This document shows, piece after piece, positions 11,655-25,100 of a stretch of DNA of 64,000 bases (position 1 is the stretch's first letter; each line of letters begins with the position of its first letter). A model generated the notes under the pieces. It searched no databases and was not told the DNA's origin. It worked only from the letters and a program-made list of their open reading frames with translations. Source of the stretch: Cenococcum geophilum 1.58 (Eukaryota; Ascomycota; Dothideomycetes; Gloniales; Gloniaceae); NCBI GenBank assembly GCA_001692895.1, contig KV748187.1:3093225-3157224 (forward strand). Direction: 5' to 3'. A program made the position numbers and the translations under genes.

Positions 11655-14600
11655 CTATCTCCCTCCTTTTTATCTTCGTCCTTAAAGATCCTAAATATCT
11701 TTAAGTTATTTACTAGAGGTATAATATCTATCTAATTAATTTAGTTAATATTATTACTTATTATACCTAAAGCTCCGTTTACCTCTTTAACTGTCCGTTA
11801 TACTCACACTATTACTATAATATTATCTCTTAGTGAGATTATACCGTCTTTATATTCTTATTATTTAAAAGAGGGGTTAGTTTATATTATATTAGCGAGT
11901 CCATCTTTATAATAACCGTCCTCTTACTTAAAGTATATTAAAGCGAATATTCGTTTATCCTATAACGTTTACTCTATCTTTAATACTAAATATACGCCAC
12001 TTATTACTCGTAATAGTTATCTGGTTCCTTAATTAATTTATTTTAAGGTTTTATATTTAATCTACTGCTACATAGCTAGATAATAAACTATTTATTGCTT
12101 TAGCTAAGTTATATTATTTTTATAATACTAAATAAGAGGCTACTAGTGCTTAATAACGGGCCCTTAACTCTTATCTCGCTATATCCGCTCAGTTAATCCA
12201 TCTTAAGAAGGTTTATAAGAAGGTTTATTTTAAGAAGTAGAAATTAGTAAAATAAGGTTTATAGGAACTTAATAATAAAAGAACGGATTTTTTTTTAATA
12301 GAGAAGGAAACAGATCTAAGTAGTTTAGTAACTACTCTTCTTAGGTCCCCCTTAGGTGACTTATTTTTTAGCGATTCTTCTTTATTAATGCTACCTAACC
12401 TAATCTCTTTTAATACTCCTATACCTTTCTTATAGCGTTCTTTAGATTCTCTAGTAGCTCCTAGGTAGTCTTATTATAGCCTATCCACTTAACCTTATAC
12501 TATGTTTTATTATTAATATCCTTATAACTAATAATCTTTAAAACTTACTATTTATCTTCCTCTTATCCTCTATATATATCTACTTTGTAAACTAGTAGCT
12601 TAATATTCCTATATACTGGCTCTAGTATTATAATATACTATATAGGGTAAATCTTTATCTTAGCTAGTAGGTTTAACTTAAATATAACTAGTAAAATCCT
12701 TTATATAATTTTAAAAGGTCCTAGTCTAACGTAGTTTAATTTCTCACTTAGTTGTTAACTCTTAAAATTTTTGTATAGTAGCTATACTTTATCTCCCTCC
12801 TTAAGATCTGGTCCCTTAAATCTCTTAGTATTATAGTACTTTTTTTATTCTTTCTTATACTTTCTTTACTAATTCTATAAGGTCTACATAAAGGTTTATT
12901 AATATCTTTATCCTTTCTTTAGCTGTACTACTTATTTTCTTTGCTTATTATAGTAATAACAATATCCTTAGCTTATATCTATAATTTGCCTTAAATAGTA
13001 ATATACCTATTCTTTCTTATAGTGTTATAGTGTATATAAATTATATAATTAGTAATAGCAATACCTAATTATTCTATACGTAATTAATATAGTGCCTTAG
13101 ATACTATTTTAGTGTCTAATTTAATCTTTCCGTTTAACCGTCTGTCTATAAATAATATATAGTAAAAGTTACTACTTAAACTCCTTGCTCTGCTAAGAAT
13201 ACCTCCTAAAATACTACTATAAATCTTAGATCCCTATCTAATATAACCTTACTTATTGCTCTATATCTTACAAACACTTCTTTAATATAGATTTTAGCAA
13301 TATATTCTACTAAGATTTCTTCTATATATGCTATAAAGTAGCCCTACTTTATAAGCTTATCTACTATCACTAAGATTATATTATAATCTTATCCGATAAT
13401 AGGATCTTTTAACTTTAGTAACTTAATAATAAAGTCCTATAATATAACCTCCTATGGTCTTTCCAGTATTTTAATAGGTTATAGCCCTTTATATAGCTTA
13501 TGCCTTATTAGTTTATTCCTTTAGCAATTTAGATACTCTTTTATTACTTTTCTTACGATATTCTAGATTTTGTTAATAATATATTCTTCCTAAAGTCTTA
13601 ACACTAAGCCTATTGCTCCGTTATATCCCTAAGTTATTCCCTTATAGAAATCTTCTATAAAATGCTCTGCTATACTTCTTAGGATATACTTCGCCTCTCT
13701 ATACTTATACAGTATTTCTTCTTCTAGATATTCTAACTATTCTTCTAGCTATATTTTAAAGATTCTTTATACCTAAAAGCTTTCTAGTATCTTGTAGACT
13801 CTTTCTAGTTTATTATCCTCTTAAGTTGCTGCTAGTTTAGGGTAATTATATCTAATTAATCTATCCTTATCTCTGCGTAGCATTGCTCCTAATAGCTTCT
13901 TATTATTTTATAGTTTAGCCTTTCTGCTAAGTATATCTGCTCTTGCATTTTTAGTTCCTTTAGTATACTAAATCTTAAAATAGTATTCTGTAAGCATTTC
14001 TGCCTATCTAACTTATCTCTAATTAAGTTCTTTTATTATTAGGAACCCCGTTAGGTTCTTATAATCTATTTTAACTATAAATAGTTTCTCTACGCCTTAT
14101 AAGAATACTCTTTATTCCCTAAGTGCTATAACTATACCTAATAACTCCTTGTTATATACGTCATAGTTTAACTCTAATAGTGTTATCTTTCTACTATAGT
14201 ATACTACTAGATGCTATACGTCTTAGTGCTTTTATAGTAGATATACTCTTAGTATATAGTCTAATACGTCTATTTCTACAACCATGTCTAGTCCTAGTTA
14301 ATAGATTTTAAGGATTAGCTCCTAGGTAAATAATTCCTTAAGTTCCTTAAATAACTTCCTTTATTCGTTTCCCTATGCCTATAATTCCTCTTTCTTTATA
14401 AGCCTAGTAAATAGTTTAATATTCTTTAACTACTATACTATAAACCTTCTATAGTAGTTACAAAACTCTAAAAATAACCTTAACTATATTACATTCTCTA
14501 GTTCTTGCTAACTTACTATAGCTTTAATCTTCTTTAGGTTTATACTAATATAACCTAGTTTAATAATAAATTTAATAAAATCGGTCTTCCTTATAAAGAA

Positions 14601-15773
14601 CTCGCATTTCTTAATTGCTACTAGCATCTATTCTTCTTATAGTCTCTTTAAAACCTATTTAATGTATTCCCCGTATTCTTCCTTAGTTATTAAGTAAATA
14701 ATAATAATATTAAGGTATACTATAACAAACTTATTAAGGTATTCTCCTAATACACTATTAATCCTTTTCTAAAATATTATAGGTGAATTTATTAATCTAA
14801 ATTATATAACTAATAGCTTATATAGTCCTTCTCTTAACCTAAAGGCTGCCTTTTATTTATCGCCTTCCTTAATTCTAATCTAATGNTANNCCTATCTTAN
14901 ATTTATCTTTATAAAGATTTACNNATTACCTATNTAATNCTAGATTTCGCTAATTAAGGNTAAAGGATACCTATCCTTTTAAGTAATGCTATTTAACTAT
15001 TTATAGTTAATATATAACCTAAGTTTTCCGTTCTTCTTTAGTATAAATAGTACTAGATAACCTACTAATAATTGCGATAGTCTAATATATCCCTTTTATA
15101 AGTTTTCTTAGACAAACTCTTTAAGTGCGCTTACCTCCTCTTAAGTAAGCTTATAGGTTAGAAAAAACCTTAGACTTATTTCTAGTTCTAACTTTATTTT
15201 ATAATCCTATACTATATAATCTACTAGCTTTTTACTTTCTAAGCTCTATAGTTTCTTACTATACTTATAGTATCTCTTTAGTATATAACTTAAGCCTTAC
15301 TTAGTCTCTTTATATATCGCTCTAACTTAGTACCATACTAACTTACGTCAGGAAAACGGGAGGGTGGTAGGGGCTAGCCAGGGGCTAGCCAGGGGCTAGC
15401 CCGGGGCTGGCCCGGGGTCATTTTAGCTGGATCCGCTGATCTGCTCATATACACTTATTTACGCTAGCCCGGGGCTAGCCCGGGGCCATATTAGCAACAT
15501 TAACACATTTTATACGTTTTATACGTTTTATACATTTTATACGTTTTATACATTTTATATAATATTTCCTACAGCCTGCAATATGTATAAATTATAATAA
15601 AATTTAAAATTTAAAATTTAAAATTTAAAAATTCAAAATTCAAATTCAAATTCAAAAAATTTAAAATTAATAGTAGCTATAAGGGATAATCTCTCGCAGA
15701 GTCTCCAAATCGTCAATTGGCGGCGTTCCGATGATCCGCCGGCCATGTACTGATTTCCTAACTAGCCTAGTGC

Positions 15774-15830
15774 CTGTCCTGCCTGTCCTGCCTGTCCTAC
15801 CTGTCCTACCTGTCCTACCTGTCCTACCGT
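15774..15830. repeat. Short tandem repeat, CCTGTCCTRC unit
   Basis: About six head-to-tail copies of a 9-10 bp unit. They create a spurious proline/leucine-rich open frame (15731-15958) with no gene character. Confidence 0.85.
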
Positions 15831-16544
15831 CTGACCGTCCTACTTGTTCGTGCCTACCTGTCTGTGCCTGCCGGTCGTGCCTACTTGTCTATGCCTACCT
15901 GTCTGTATCTGTAATTCGGGGGAGAGGTCGGCCCGATCGAAGGCTCTGCTTGATTTGATTGCGATTGATTATATTGATTCGAATCGTTCTCTCTGGGCGT
16001 TCGCTGGCTNTACGTTTGAACAGTGGTCGTCTGGGGTGCCTCCCTAAGAGGCCTTAATTCGATTTGATTTGGTAATGGGATGATATTAAGGCTCTAGTTC
16101 GATTCAATCGATCGATTGAATTAATCGTAGTGTTTGCTGGCTGGTCATTTAAACGATTATCATCTAGCTCTGGCGACGGTCGTCTGGTTCTGGCGACGGT
16201 CGTCTGGTTCTGGCGACGGTCGTCTAGTTCTGGTTACAGTCCTCTGGCTACCGTTCTGGTGCCTCCCTAAGTAGGGAGGATGTAAGGAAGGAAGGAAGGG
16301 TAAAGGTGGCATTTAGGTGTATAAGGGGTATGTAAAGGCACGTGTAGAGGCTGTCGGGAATATAGCGGGGACCCAATAGTACTTCGGACGATTTAGATAA
16401 TAAGGAAAATCAAAGTCCTGCTAGGAGCCTACTAGGAAGCCTACTAGGAGCCTACCCGGAGGCCTTTAGGATTTTAATACCCTAATAGCAATAAATATAA
16501 TAATAGTAATAATATTTATTTTATAGCTATAAGCTAGCATAGTG

Positions 16545-16720
16545 CTAGCGTATAGCTCTAGGGCTTAGCTAATATGGCTAAAAGCTAGCCCTAGGCTAGG
16601 GGGGGTTAGCTAATATAGCTAAAAGCTAGCCCTAGGCTAGGGGGGGTCAGCTAATATGGCTAAAAGCTGGCCCTGGGCCAGGGGGGGTTAGCTAATATGG
16701 CGGAAAGCTAGCCCCGGGCC
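16545..16720. repeat. Tandem repeat with palindromic CTAGCCCTAGGCTAG core
   Basis: Four imperfect copies of a unit containing GCTAGCCCTAGGCTAGGGGG followed by TTAGCTAATATGGCTAAAA. The GC-rich core is itself self-complementary. It lies at the right end of the 1431-bp element. Confidence 0.8.
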
Positions 16721-18677
16721 CTAAAAACACTTTTAGCGAAACCAAATTTCCTGCGCCACTTCCCGTTTTCCTGACGTAGTTTGCTATTATATTTTATATC
16801 GTTAAGTATCTCTAATATTAACCTAACCTGTAATCTAATTAATCCTTAGGTTATATTCCTATAACTAAGGCATACCTAATACTACCTTATCCCGTCCTAA
16901 TAGTAGGATATTAAAAGATATCTTAATTTATCTTCCTTTAATAGTTATCTAAATAGGTCCTATTTTAAGATTAATAATCCCTCCTCTATAGGCTATTGGA
17001 TCTCCTAAAATTATAACTAATAGATAAGGTAATTCCTTCTATCTATAAGGTAATCCCATTCTCTTAACTACTGCTAGTAAGATATAGTTCTATATTGCTC
17101 TACTATCTATTAGCGCTTTAAACTGCCAATCTTACTATTTAACTCATAAATTTAGGTATTATCCTTAAATTCCTTTAAGGGTCTAAGGCTCTACTACTAG
17201 CTCCCTCTAGTCCTATAGGCCTTTACTTTTCCTAACTATTAGCTACTTAATCCTATTATATTTGGCTTATTTTTTTTTTAGCTAATGCCTAGTTTACTTT
17301 TTATCTTTAATATACTATAGATACGTGTTCTTTAGGCATTCCTACTACTATTATCCATCTAAGCATTCTTCTATAAGAAATCTTCTTAGTTAAAGTATTA
17401 AGTCTTCTAACTCCTAAACTTCTGCTAGATACTATCTGTGTATATATTTAGCATTCTTATACTATCGCTTATCTAGCGCCTAATATATCCTTATAGGGTA
17501 TTTCTAATTCTTTTCTTTTGGATTTTTGTGCATCTTATATATGTCGTCTACGTATATAATCTATAATAGCGTATAGTATACTAGGTACTTTAGGTTAACT
17601 CTTAACTTATCTTTATCTTTAAGTTTAAACCTTTACCGTGCTAATCTAAATATTATAACTTTGTTTATAGGTACTAAGATATATCTTTTACTTCTTTAGT
17701 CCTCTAATTATTCCTCTAGATCCTTTAATATTATAATTAAGGCTCCTTTAATATAAGTTATAGCCTTCTCTATAATTAGGTGGTCTTAAATAACTTATTT
17801 ATCTAACTACATATAGAAATCTTCCCACTTGTCGTTGTGTCGTTGCCTATACTACTTTTAGTATAGCTGCTAGAGTATATACAGCTTATCTATAAGGAAG
17901 TATCTTTTTATTACTATATTATAACAGCCCTTTATATATCTTTTTTTAAACCTAGTAGGGATCCCTAGATCCTCTTCATTTTCCAGTTTAGTAAGCTACT
18001 TAGCTCTTAGTATACCTGCTCTAGGCCTATTAGTAATTCTTTATACTAGTACTCTGTCCCTTATACGTCCTAATATACTAGATCTCTTATCTAGTTTTTA
18101 TTCTTGCTATGCGATAATTCTTCGTCTAAATTCTTCTATAGTTTCTTTTAGTTTGCGTCTTATATTTAGATTCTTAAAGTCTTCTTATTTCTTAATCTTA
18201 GTTTATTTAATAGTCCTTATTTATATCTAGAAATCTTAGTCCTATAGGATTCTTAATCCTAAGCTTGCTTCTATCTTAAGCTTAGCTCTAGCCTTAGTCT
18301 AATTAGGCTTACTTAGTGTTCTTATCTTATCTTAAGAGTTTTAAATATCACTTATCTCGTCTTAAGAATCTTATACCTTTAGGAAACTTCGTCCTAAGCT
18401 TATTCGTATATTACTAAACTAAGCTATTGCTCTACTCTATTAATTATCGTCCGTTATAGGTCCTTAAGCTTGCCTTATCTTATCTTAAGAATCTTAGTTG
18501 TCTTATATCTCGTCTTAAGAATCTTAAGCTTTTGGCCTTTTGCCTTTATTAAGTGCTAAAGTAGTTTACTATCCTACTTCTCTTGCGTCTTATAAAGCGA
18601 TAGATATTATGTCTAGTGGGGTCTTAATCCCTACTAATGTTCCCTATTTTATAGTGGAATTATCCTTTACCTCTTAT

Positions 18678-19098
18678 TATAATAAAGCCTTATAGCAGGA
18701 ACTACGGTAAACTTATTAATAGGCTAGGTATATAGGTAAACAAGAAGTCAACAACGTAATAATAACTAGTGGAGTGGTTGCCTAACAGATTAACTCTAAT
18801 TATATTCTAAGATTCACTATAAAGGAGAGAACTATCTAGGTAGGGACTATGGTCCTTTAAATATATAACTATACTCTTAAGAAATCCCCTTAGTATATAA
18901 GGTACGTGTGCTCTATCTACTCTATTATAGATCCTATAGATTATATAGATTATATAGATTACGTTATATAACCTTAGTTACCATTCCTTATTATATAGCT
19001 TTATCGGCTTTATCTTAGACTATACCTATATTAACTAACTAGCTTCTTCTAACTCCTCTCTAAGTAGTCGTAATATTGTACTTAAAGCGTCCGTAACA
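18678..19098 (-). repeat. LTR shared by C1 and C2
   Basis: 421 bp, running (reverse complement) from TGTTACGGACGC to the mutated CGTTATA end. On its left lies C1 gag (5' side of C1); on its right lies integrase of C2 (3' side of C2). One LTR therefore serves two tandem elements. Confidence 0.85.
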
Positions 19099-20211
19099 CT
19101 ATCTCCCTCCTCTTTATCTTTATCCTTAAAGATTTAAAATATCTCTAAGTTGTTTACTAAAGGTATAATATCCGTCTAATTAATTTAGTTAATATTATTG
19201 CTTATTATACCTAAAGCTCCTTCTACTTCTTTAACCGTCCGTTATACTCACACTATTGCTACAATATTATCTCTTAGTAAGATTATACCATCTCTATATT
19301 CTCGCTATTTAAAAAAGGGGTTAGTTTATATTACGTTAGCGAGTCTATCTTCGCAATAACCGTCCTCTTACTTAAAGTGCACTAAAGCGAATATTTATTT
19401 GTCCTATAACGTTTACTTTATTTCTAATACTAAATATATATAACCTATTACTCTTAATAGTTGTCTAGTTCCTTAATTAATTTGTTTTAGGGTTTTATAT
19501 TTAATTTATTACTACGCGGCTAGATAATAAACTGTCTGTTACTCTAGTGGAATTACGTTGTTTTTATAATGCTAAATAAGAGGCTGCCGATACTTAGCAA
19601 TGGGCCCTCAAATCTTATCTTGTGGCGTTCACTTAGTTAATCTATCTTAAGAAGGTTTATAAGAAGGTCCGTTTTAAAGAGTAGAAACTTATAAAATAAG
19701 GTTTATAGGAACTTAGTAATAAAAAAACGGATTTTTTTCTAACTAAGAAGGAAACAGATCTAAGTAGTTCGGCAATTACTCTTCTTAGGTCCCCCTTAGG
19801 CGGTTTATTTTTTAGTAATCCTTTTTTATTAATGCTGCCTAACCTAATCTCTTCTAATACTCCTATACCTTTCCTATAGCGTTCTTTAAATTCTCTAGTA
19901 GTTCCTAAGTAGTTTTAGTATAGCCTATCTACTTAACCTCGTACTATATTTTATTGTTAACGTCCTTATAACTAACGATCTTTAAAACTTACTATTTGTC
20001 TTCTTTTTATCCTCTATATATATCTGCTTTATAGATCGGTAGCTTAATACTTCTATATACTAGCTCTAGCATTACAATATACTATATAGGGTAGATCTTT
20101 ATCTTAGCTAGTAGGTTTAACTTAAATATAACTGGTAAAATTCTCTAAATAATTTTAAAAGGTCCTAGTCTAACGTAGTCTAACTTCTTACTTAATTATC
20201 GACTCTTAAAA
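19099..20211 (-). pseudogene. C2 integrase C-terminus and chromodomain region
   Basis: Aligns with C1 11655-12767. It carries the integrase C-terminal and chromodomain-like reading, minus strand, full of TAA/TAG. It ends exactly at the TAAAA target site of element B. Confidence 0.75.
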
Positions 20212-20404
20212 TGTCACGGAACCCCACCGCAGGGGCCTCTATAGGAGAGCCCCGTGCTCTCGCATACACCTCGCGTATAGCTTATATCAGCTACGCGTAG
20301 GTATATTACCTCCTTACGCCCTTGACCCTTACGATCGATCGCGCAACGTCTTATAGACTCCTCGAATATATACGCTTTGTAGCCACTACCTACGTCCCAT
20401 GACA
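20212..20404 (+). repeat. 5' LTR of element B
   Basis: 193 bp, TGTCACGGAACCCC to CCCATGACA. It keeps more CA/TG than the 3' copy (for example CACCGCAGG against CTACCGTAGG). Confidence 0.92.
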
Positions 20405-20564
20405 TTACGTTACGCCTTTTTTTTACTACCGACGCTCAGCCTATGACCAATTCTACGTCTCTGCAATACTGCAGGCGCTACTAAAAGCAGCGTGTTTATA
20501 AATTACCTCACTTTATACTTCTAAGGAACCCATAATAGTAAAATAATATCCCTTACTAGCTATT

Positions 20565-22140
20565 ATGTTAAACCTAAAGAATAATCCAATACCTATACTT
20601 AACCTACGACGCCAATTAATCCTAGGAGAATTTGATTTATTAGCCTTAGCCTTAACCCTTAAGGAGACGGACACTAATAATGTCTTATTTTTTATTAATT
20701 ATATAACTACGGACAAGCAAATAGAAGGGCTACTACCTATTAAAATCGAAATATAAGACGCCGAGACGTTTGCAAAAATAGTAGCACGAGACCCCGATAA
20801 ATACTACCGCCTTTTATAAAACTACTACCTAAGGCTTATATAAGCCGAGATGCGTACTACCTAAGATCGCGATATTATCCAAGACCTATAAGCTTATGAG
20901 GCGCTCGCCGACAATATACGTTAAGAAACCGAAGATAACCTCCGCGTGTCTGAACGCAACGTCTAATAGTTAAAGAAGGCTAAGATTGCACTAATTACTA
21001 CGGTTACTAAAAGAGAAGGTATAATTAAATACCTATAATCTTAGCTTAACGAGCACATTCGTAATAATGCTAGATACCTCTTTACTATATATAACGCTAC
21101 CTAAGTCTTTACGCCCCTAGCAACTTTACCTACTTAACGCTTAACAGAGGGCTAGCGTTAAGCAGCTTTACCTAATAAAAACCCCTGCTAAAGTAGTAAT
21201 AATAAAAGCTACAATAATTGGACCTAAACTGCTACTATAGGGTCTAATATACGCTACCCTAATCCCCTAGTCTTTTAGGGAGACCGTAAGGAATACAGCC
21301 ACTAGAAGATATAAATCCGCGAAAAACTAACTTAGAGCGCCTGCCTTTTTCCTATAGAAGATATTAAGATCGGCTATATTATTAGGCGAATAAAGGGTAT
21401 ACTATTTAACAGACTCTTCGCCCAATAGGAGACTAGTAGCCCCTAAAAGTGGCAATCCCACTAAGAAGTTCTTAATAATCTTAACTTAATATACCGTAAC
21501 TATAACTTACTGGCCACCAACCAAGCTAAACTACGTGCCCTAAAGATGAGCCCTACTAAATTATTTAATAAATTCTATGTTAAATTCTAGAAATACATTA
21601 AAGCCCTTACCCGAGATAATACTAAAGACTAAAAGAACCTCCTTAAAAAAGTTACTTATTGCCTTAATTACGCAGCCGCTAGCTATAACTATAACAATAT
21701 TTATAATATGGTAGCAGCTCTATAGAAGATTAAATAACAACTAAATTAGATTGCTACTACTAACCCTTACCTAAAGACCTCTCTATAGAAGCCCCCTGGG
21801 CTTACTAAACCTATATATACTAAGCCACTAACGCCTACTACCTTAAGTACTACCAGAACTAATATTAATTTCTCTATACTAACCTTTCTATAAAAACTCC
21901 TAGATAGAGAGCGCGAGCTACTCTGGAAACTAGGACGCTGCTATAGATGCTATTAAAAAGGCTATTATTACAATAACCTAAACTGCCTAATAGCTAGGTT
22001 TAGTAGCTGCCGCCTAATACCTAACTTAATACCCCAAACACTAAATATATTATTACGCGCTACTACTATATAAGACGAAGACGTAGTAATAGTAGTAGAG
22101 TTAAATACGGAAATGGAAAACGCTAAGTCCTAGCCCTAAG
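20565..22140 (+). pseudogene. Element B gag
   Basis: The frame opens at the ATG at 20565 and stays open for 63 codons, then is broken by many TAA/TAG. A C-terminal retroviral zinc knuckle remains near 21940 as CYRCYQKGYYY followed by NNLNC (stop read as Gln), with His positions changed to Tyr. The N-terminal open piece is the least damaged part. The product would form the virus-like particle and bind RNA. The upstream 160 bp after the LTR is leader. Confidence 0.7.
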
Positions 22141-25100
22141 TTATAGGTTAGGACGCCCTAATAATAGAGGGATCTATATATTGGCTTGCTTAATAGATAA
22201 CTTTATAAAGATAAATAAACGAAAATAGATAGTTTTACCTATAATAGGAACTACTGCTAAAAAATAATATAAAAGCCGTTCTATAATTAATTACGGAGCT
22301 ATTAATAAATTTATAGATACCTAATTTATACGCACTTATAACCTACCTACCTTACCCCTTACTAAAGCCCGCGCCCTATAACTCGCTAACGGTAATTATA
22401 CTATATAGAAGATTACCTATATAGTATAACTCTACCTAGATATAAATGGGCACTAGGAAGAACTTTAGGCCTATATTACACTATTTACTAACTACCCTAT
22501 TATTCTTAGAATAAACTAGCTCGAATAATACAACTCCGCCATTAACTAGAAGAAGAAAGAAGAAACCTTTAACTCTAAATACTATAGAGAGACTTGCCTA
22601 GGGTATGGCCTAGCCGCCTTTATTTACTCCCTAGGATATTAACCTAAGGAACCCCTTATTACCCCACCTATAACTAACTGCTACTATATAAGTGCCCTAG
22701 CCTTCTACCGCATAGCACGTAAAAAAGGCTAAACCGTTGCTATAGCTTCCCGATTATAATTATATAAGCTTAATAAAGAATAGGACTACGTCCTTTATAG
22801 TAATAGGATAGATATAGTTAACCTTTTAGAAGATAACGCCCCTACGGAACTCTACGGACTTTTACCTTTAGACTTTAAGAAGTTTATAAAGCTTAAAAAA
22901 GGACTTACTAATAAAGAACTCCGCAAGCTCTTTCCTAAGAGGTACTACGACTTTACTAATATATGCTTATAAAAGAGCGTAGATATACTCCCCCCACATT
23001 AACCTAATAACTATACTATTAATATTAAATAAGGAAAAATGCTACCTTATAAGAGACCCTACCTAATATTAAAAGATAAACTTTTAATTATAAAAAAGTA
23101 TATTAACGAGCACCTTAATAAAGGATTTATTCGTCCTAGCATATTACTAGCAGCCACCCCTATCCTTCTCGCTAAGAAGCTAGAAGGAGGTATCCGATTC
23201 TGCGTTAACTATAGAGGACTTAATGCTATTACGATTAAAAACCGATACCTAGTACCGCTTATACGTGAGACCCTTAAGCAGCTTAGTTAAGCTAAAATCT
23301 ATACTAAGCTTAATATTATTGCCGCCTTTAACTATCTCTAAATATAGAAAGGTAATAAATAGAAAACCGCATTCGTATTACGCTTTAGCCAATTTAAATA
23401 TACCGTTATACCCTTTAGCGTATATAACGGCCCAGGTACCTTTTAAAGCTATATTAATAACGCCTTATAGGACTACCTTAACGACTTCTGCTCTGCGTAT
23501 CTGGACGATATACTTATTTATAGCGATAACCCCTTTAAGTATACTAAATACGTTTAAAAGGTCCTACAGCGCCTTAGGGACGTAGGATTTTATATTAATT
23601 TAAAGAAATGCGAATTTTTAGTTATAGAAGTAAAATACCTTAAACTAATTGTTATTACTAAGGGTGTCTATATGGACCCTAAGAAGGTACGCATAATTAC
23701 TAAATAGTAAGCCCTTAACTATATTAAGGACGTACAAGCCTTCCTTAGTTTTGCTAACTTCTATTAGAAATTTATATACAACTTCTTAGGCGTAGTAGCA
23801 CTACTTATAGTAATAATGCGAACGAAGGGCCTTTCTGCAAAAGGAAGAAAAACGCATTTATACTTTACCTGGACGCCTAAATATAAGAAGGCGTTCCAAG
23901 ACCTTAAAAATGCCTTTACTAAAGCACCTGTCCTAGCTTACTTTATACTAGGACGACAACTCTACCTTAAAACCGACTCCTTAGACTACGTTAACGCAGG
24001 CGTCTTTTCCTAGATAGGTAATGACGGTTTTCTTTACCTAGTCGTATTCTACTTGTCTAAGCTTATACTATAAGATCTATAATAAAGAACTCCTTACAAT
24101 TATATAAGCGTTCGAAGAATTCTAACTAGAACTCTCCTTAGCAGAGCCTAACTAGCTAATTAAAGTCCTTACAGACTATCGCAACCTTAAGTACTTTATA
24201 ACTATAAAGCAGCTAAACTAACGCTAAGTATATTAGAACAAGTTCCTTTCTGGTTTTAACTTTAAAATTATATATAGACTAGGAGTATAAGGTACTAAGC
24301 CTAATAGCCTAATACGCTGCTCGCAAGACCTTCCTTAGTCTAAAGATAACCTTTATAATTAGTTCCAACAATAGATAATCCTAAAAGTACGAAATTTGGC
24401 CCTAGGCATACTACCTATAATAGAGCTAACTGTACCCTAGCTTTATACCACAGAACTAAAGTTACCTCCTAAAATTAATGAGCTTATTACTACGGCATAT
24501 AACGCCTCTGTTGACCTATTACTATATTAACTTATTGCCGTAAAGACTGCCAGCGCCTATACGCTACCTACTAACCTCTAAAGCTTAGGCTAGATTAATA
24601 TAGTAGCCTTAGAAGTAAAAGAGAATAGGCTCTATTATAGAGGCCGCCTATTTATCTCTAACTTAGAAAATCTATAACGGCAACTAATCTAAATAGCCCA
24701 CGACCTCCGATTAAGCGGCCACCTAGGTAAAGAAGGAACCTATAAGCTTCTTAGCCAATACTACTTCTGGCCAAAAATAATAGACTTAGTTAAACGCTTT
24801 ATAGGAGCCTACTACGGTTATAAGCGCGCTAAGGCCTTTAATATAAAGTACTAAGGACTACTATACCCTCTACTAGTACCTATACGACGATGGGTAGATA
24901 TCGCTATAGATTTCGTTATTAACCTACTACCCTATAAACGACACGGCCGTACCTATAAGAACATCCTTATAATAATATGCTAACTTATAAAAGAGCGCCA
25001 CTACGTCCTAACCGAAGGTGTAGCCGTTAGCGATGTTACTAATGCCTTTCTTTACGAAGTCTACCGACTACATAGGTTACCTAACTCGATTACGTCTAAC

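Larger units (their letters stand above)
15346..16776. mobile_element. 1431-bp non-autonomous TA-flanked DNA element
   Basis: A 16-bp terminal inverted repeat, CGTCAGGAAAACGGGA, ends both sides exactly. TA is duplicated (15344-15345 and 16777-16778), and the uninterrupted site is visible in C2 near 34361 (CTAACTTAGTTTACT). The TA target and short TIR fit the Tc1/mariner-pogo group. No transposase is present. The interior is far less CpA-depleted than the host element and is mostly tandem repeats: GGGGCTAGCC units (about 15375-15485), CCTGTCCTAC-like units (15774-15830), a 20-bp CTGGCGACGGTCGTCTGGTT unit (about 16167-16235) and a ~55-bp unit with CCCTAGGCTAGGGGGGTTAG (16545-16720). Confidence 0.85.
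11655..18677 (-). pseudogene. C1 gag-pol, RIP-mutated, split by a 1431-bp insertion
   Basis: Minus-strand order from the right: gag (about 18640-17250), aspartic protease (near 17100, where the usual DSGA reads DSRA), reverse transcriptase (about 16830-14500 around the insertion), RNase H (about 14400-13900), integrase with its CLDC zinc pair (near 13530) and a chromodomain-like tail containing YKVKWIGYNK (near 12470). The RT catalytic site reads YLNI instead of YLDD. Stops are almost all TAA/TAG. The second copy, C2, supports the reading. Confidence 0.75.
11234..19098 (-). mobile_element. Ty3/gypsy chromovirus C1
   Basis: Two 421-bp LTRs (11234-11654 and 18678-19098) flank a minus-strand gag-pol that is interrupted once by the 1431-bp TA element. 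The right LTR is also the left LTR of a second copy, C2, because integrase sequence follows it again. The LTR ends read TGTTACGG and CGTTACA on the element strand. The left copy sits inside element A. Confidence 0.85.

Noticed and set aside
15731-15958. Proline/leucine-repeat open frame
   Set aside because: Created by a short tandem DNA repeat inside a non-autonomous transposon; no gene character.
20214-20405. 63-codon minus-strand ORF across the B LTR, also seen at 6194-6418
   Set aside because: Same LTR sequence in both places; an open frame through an LTR, not a gene.
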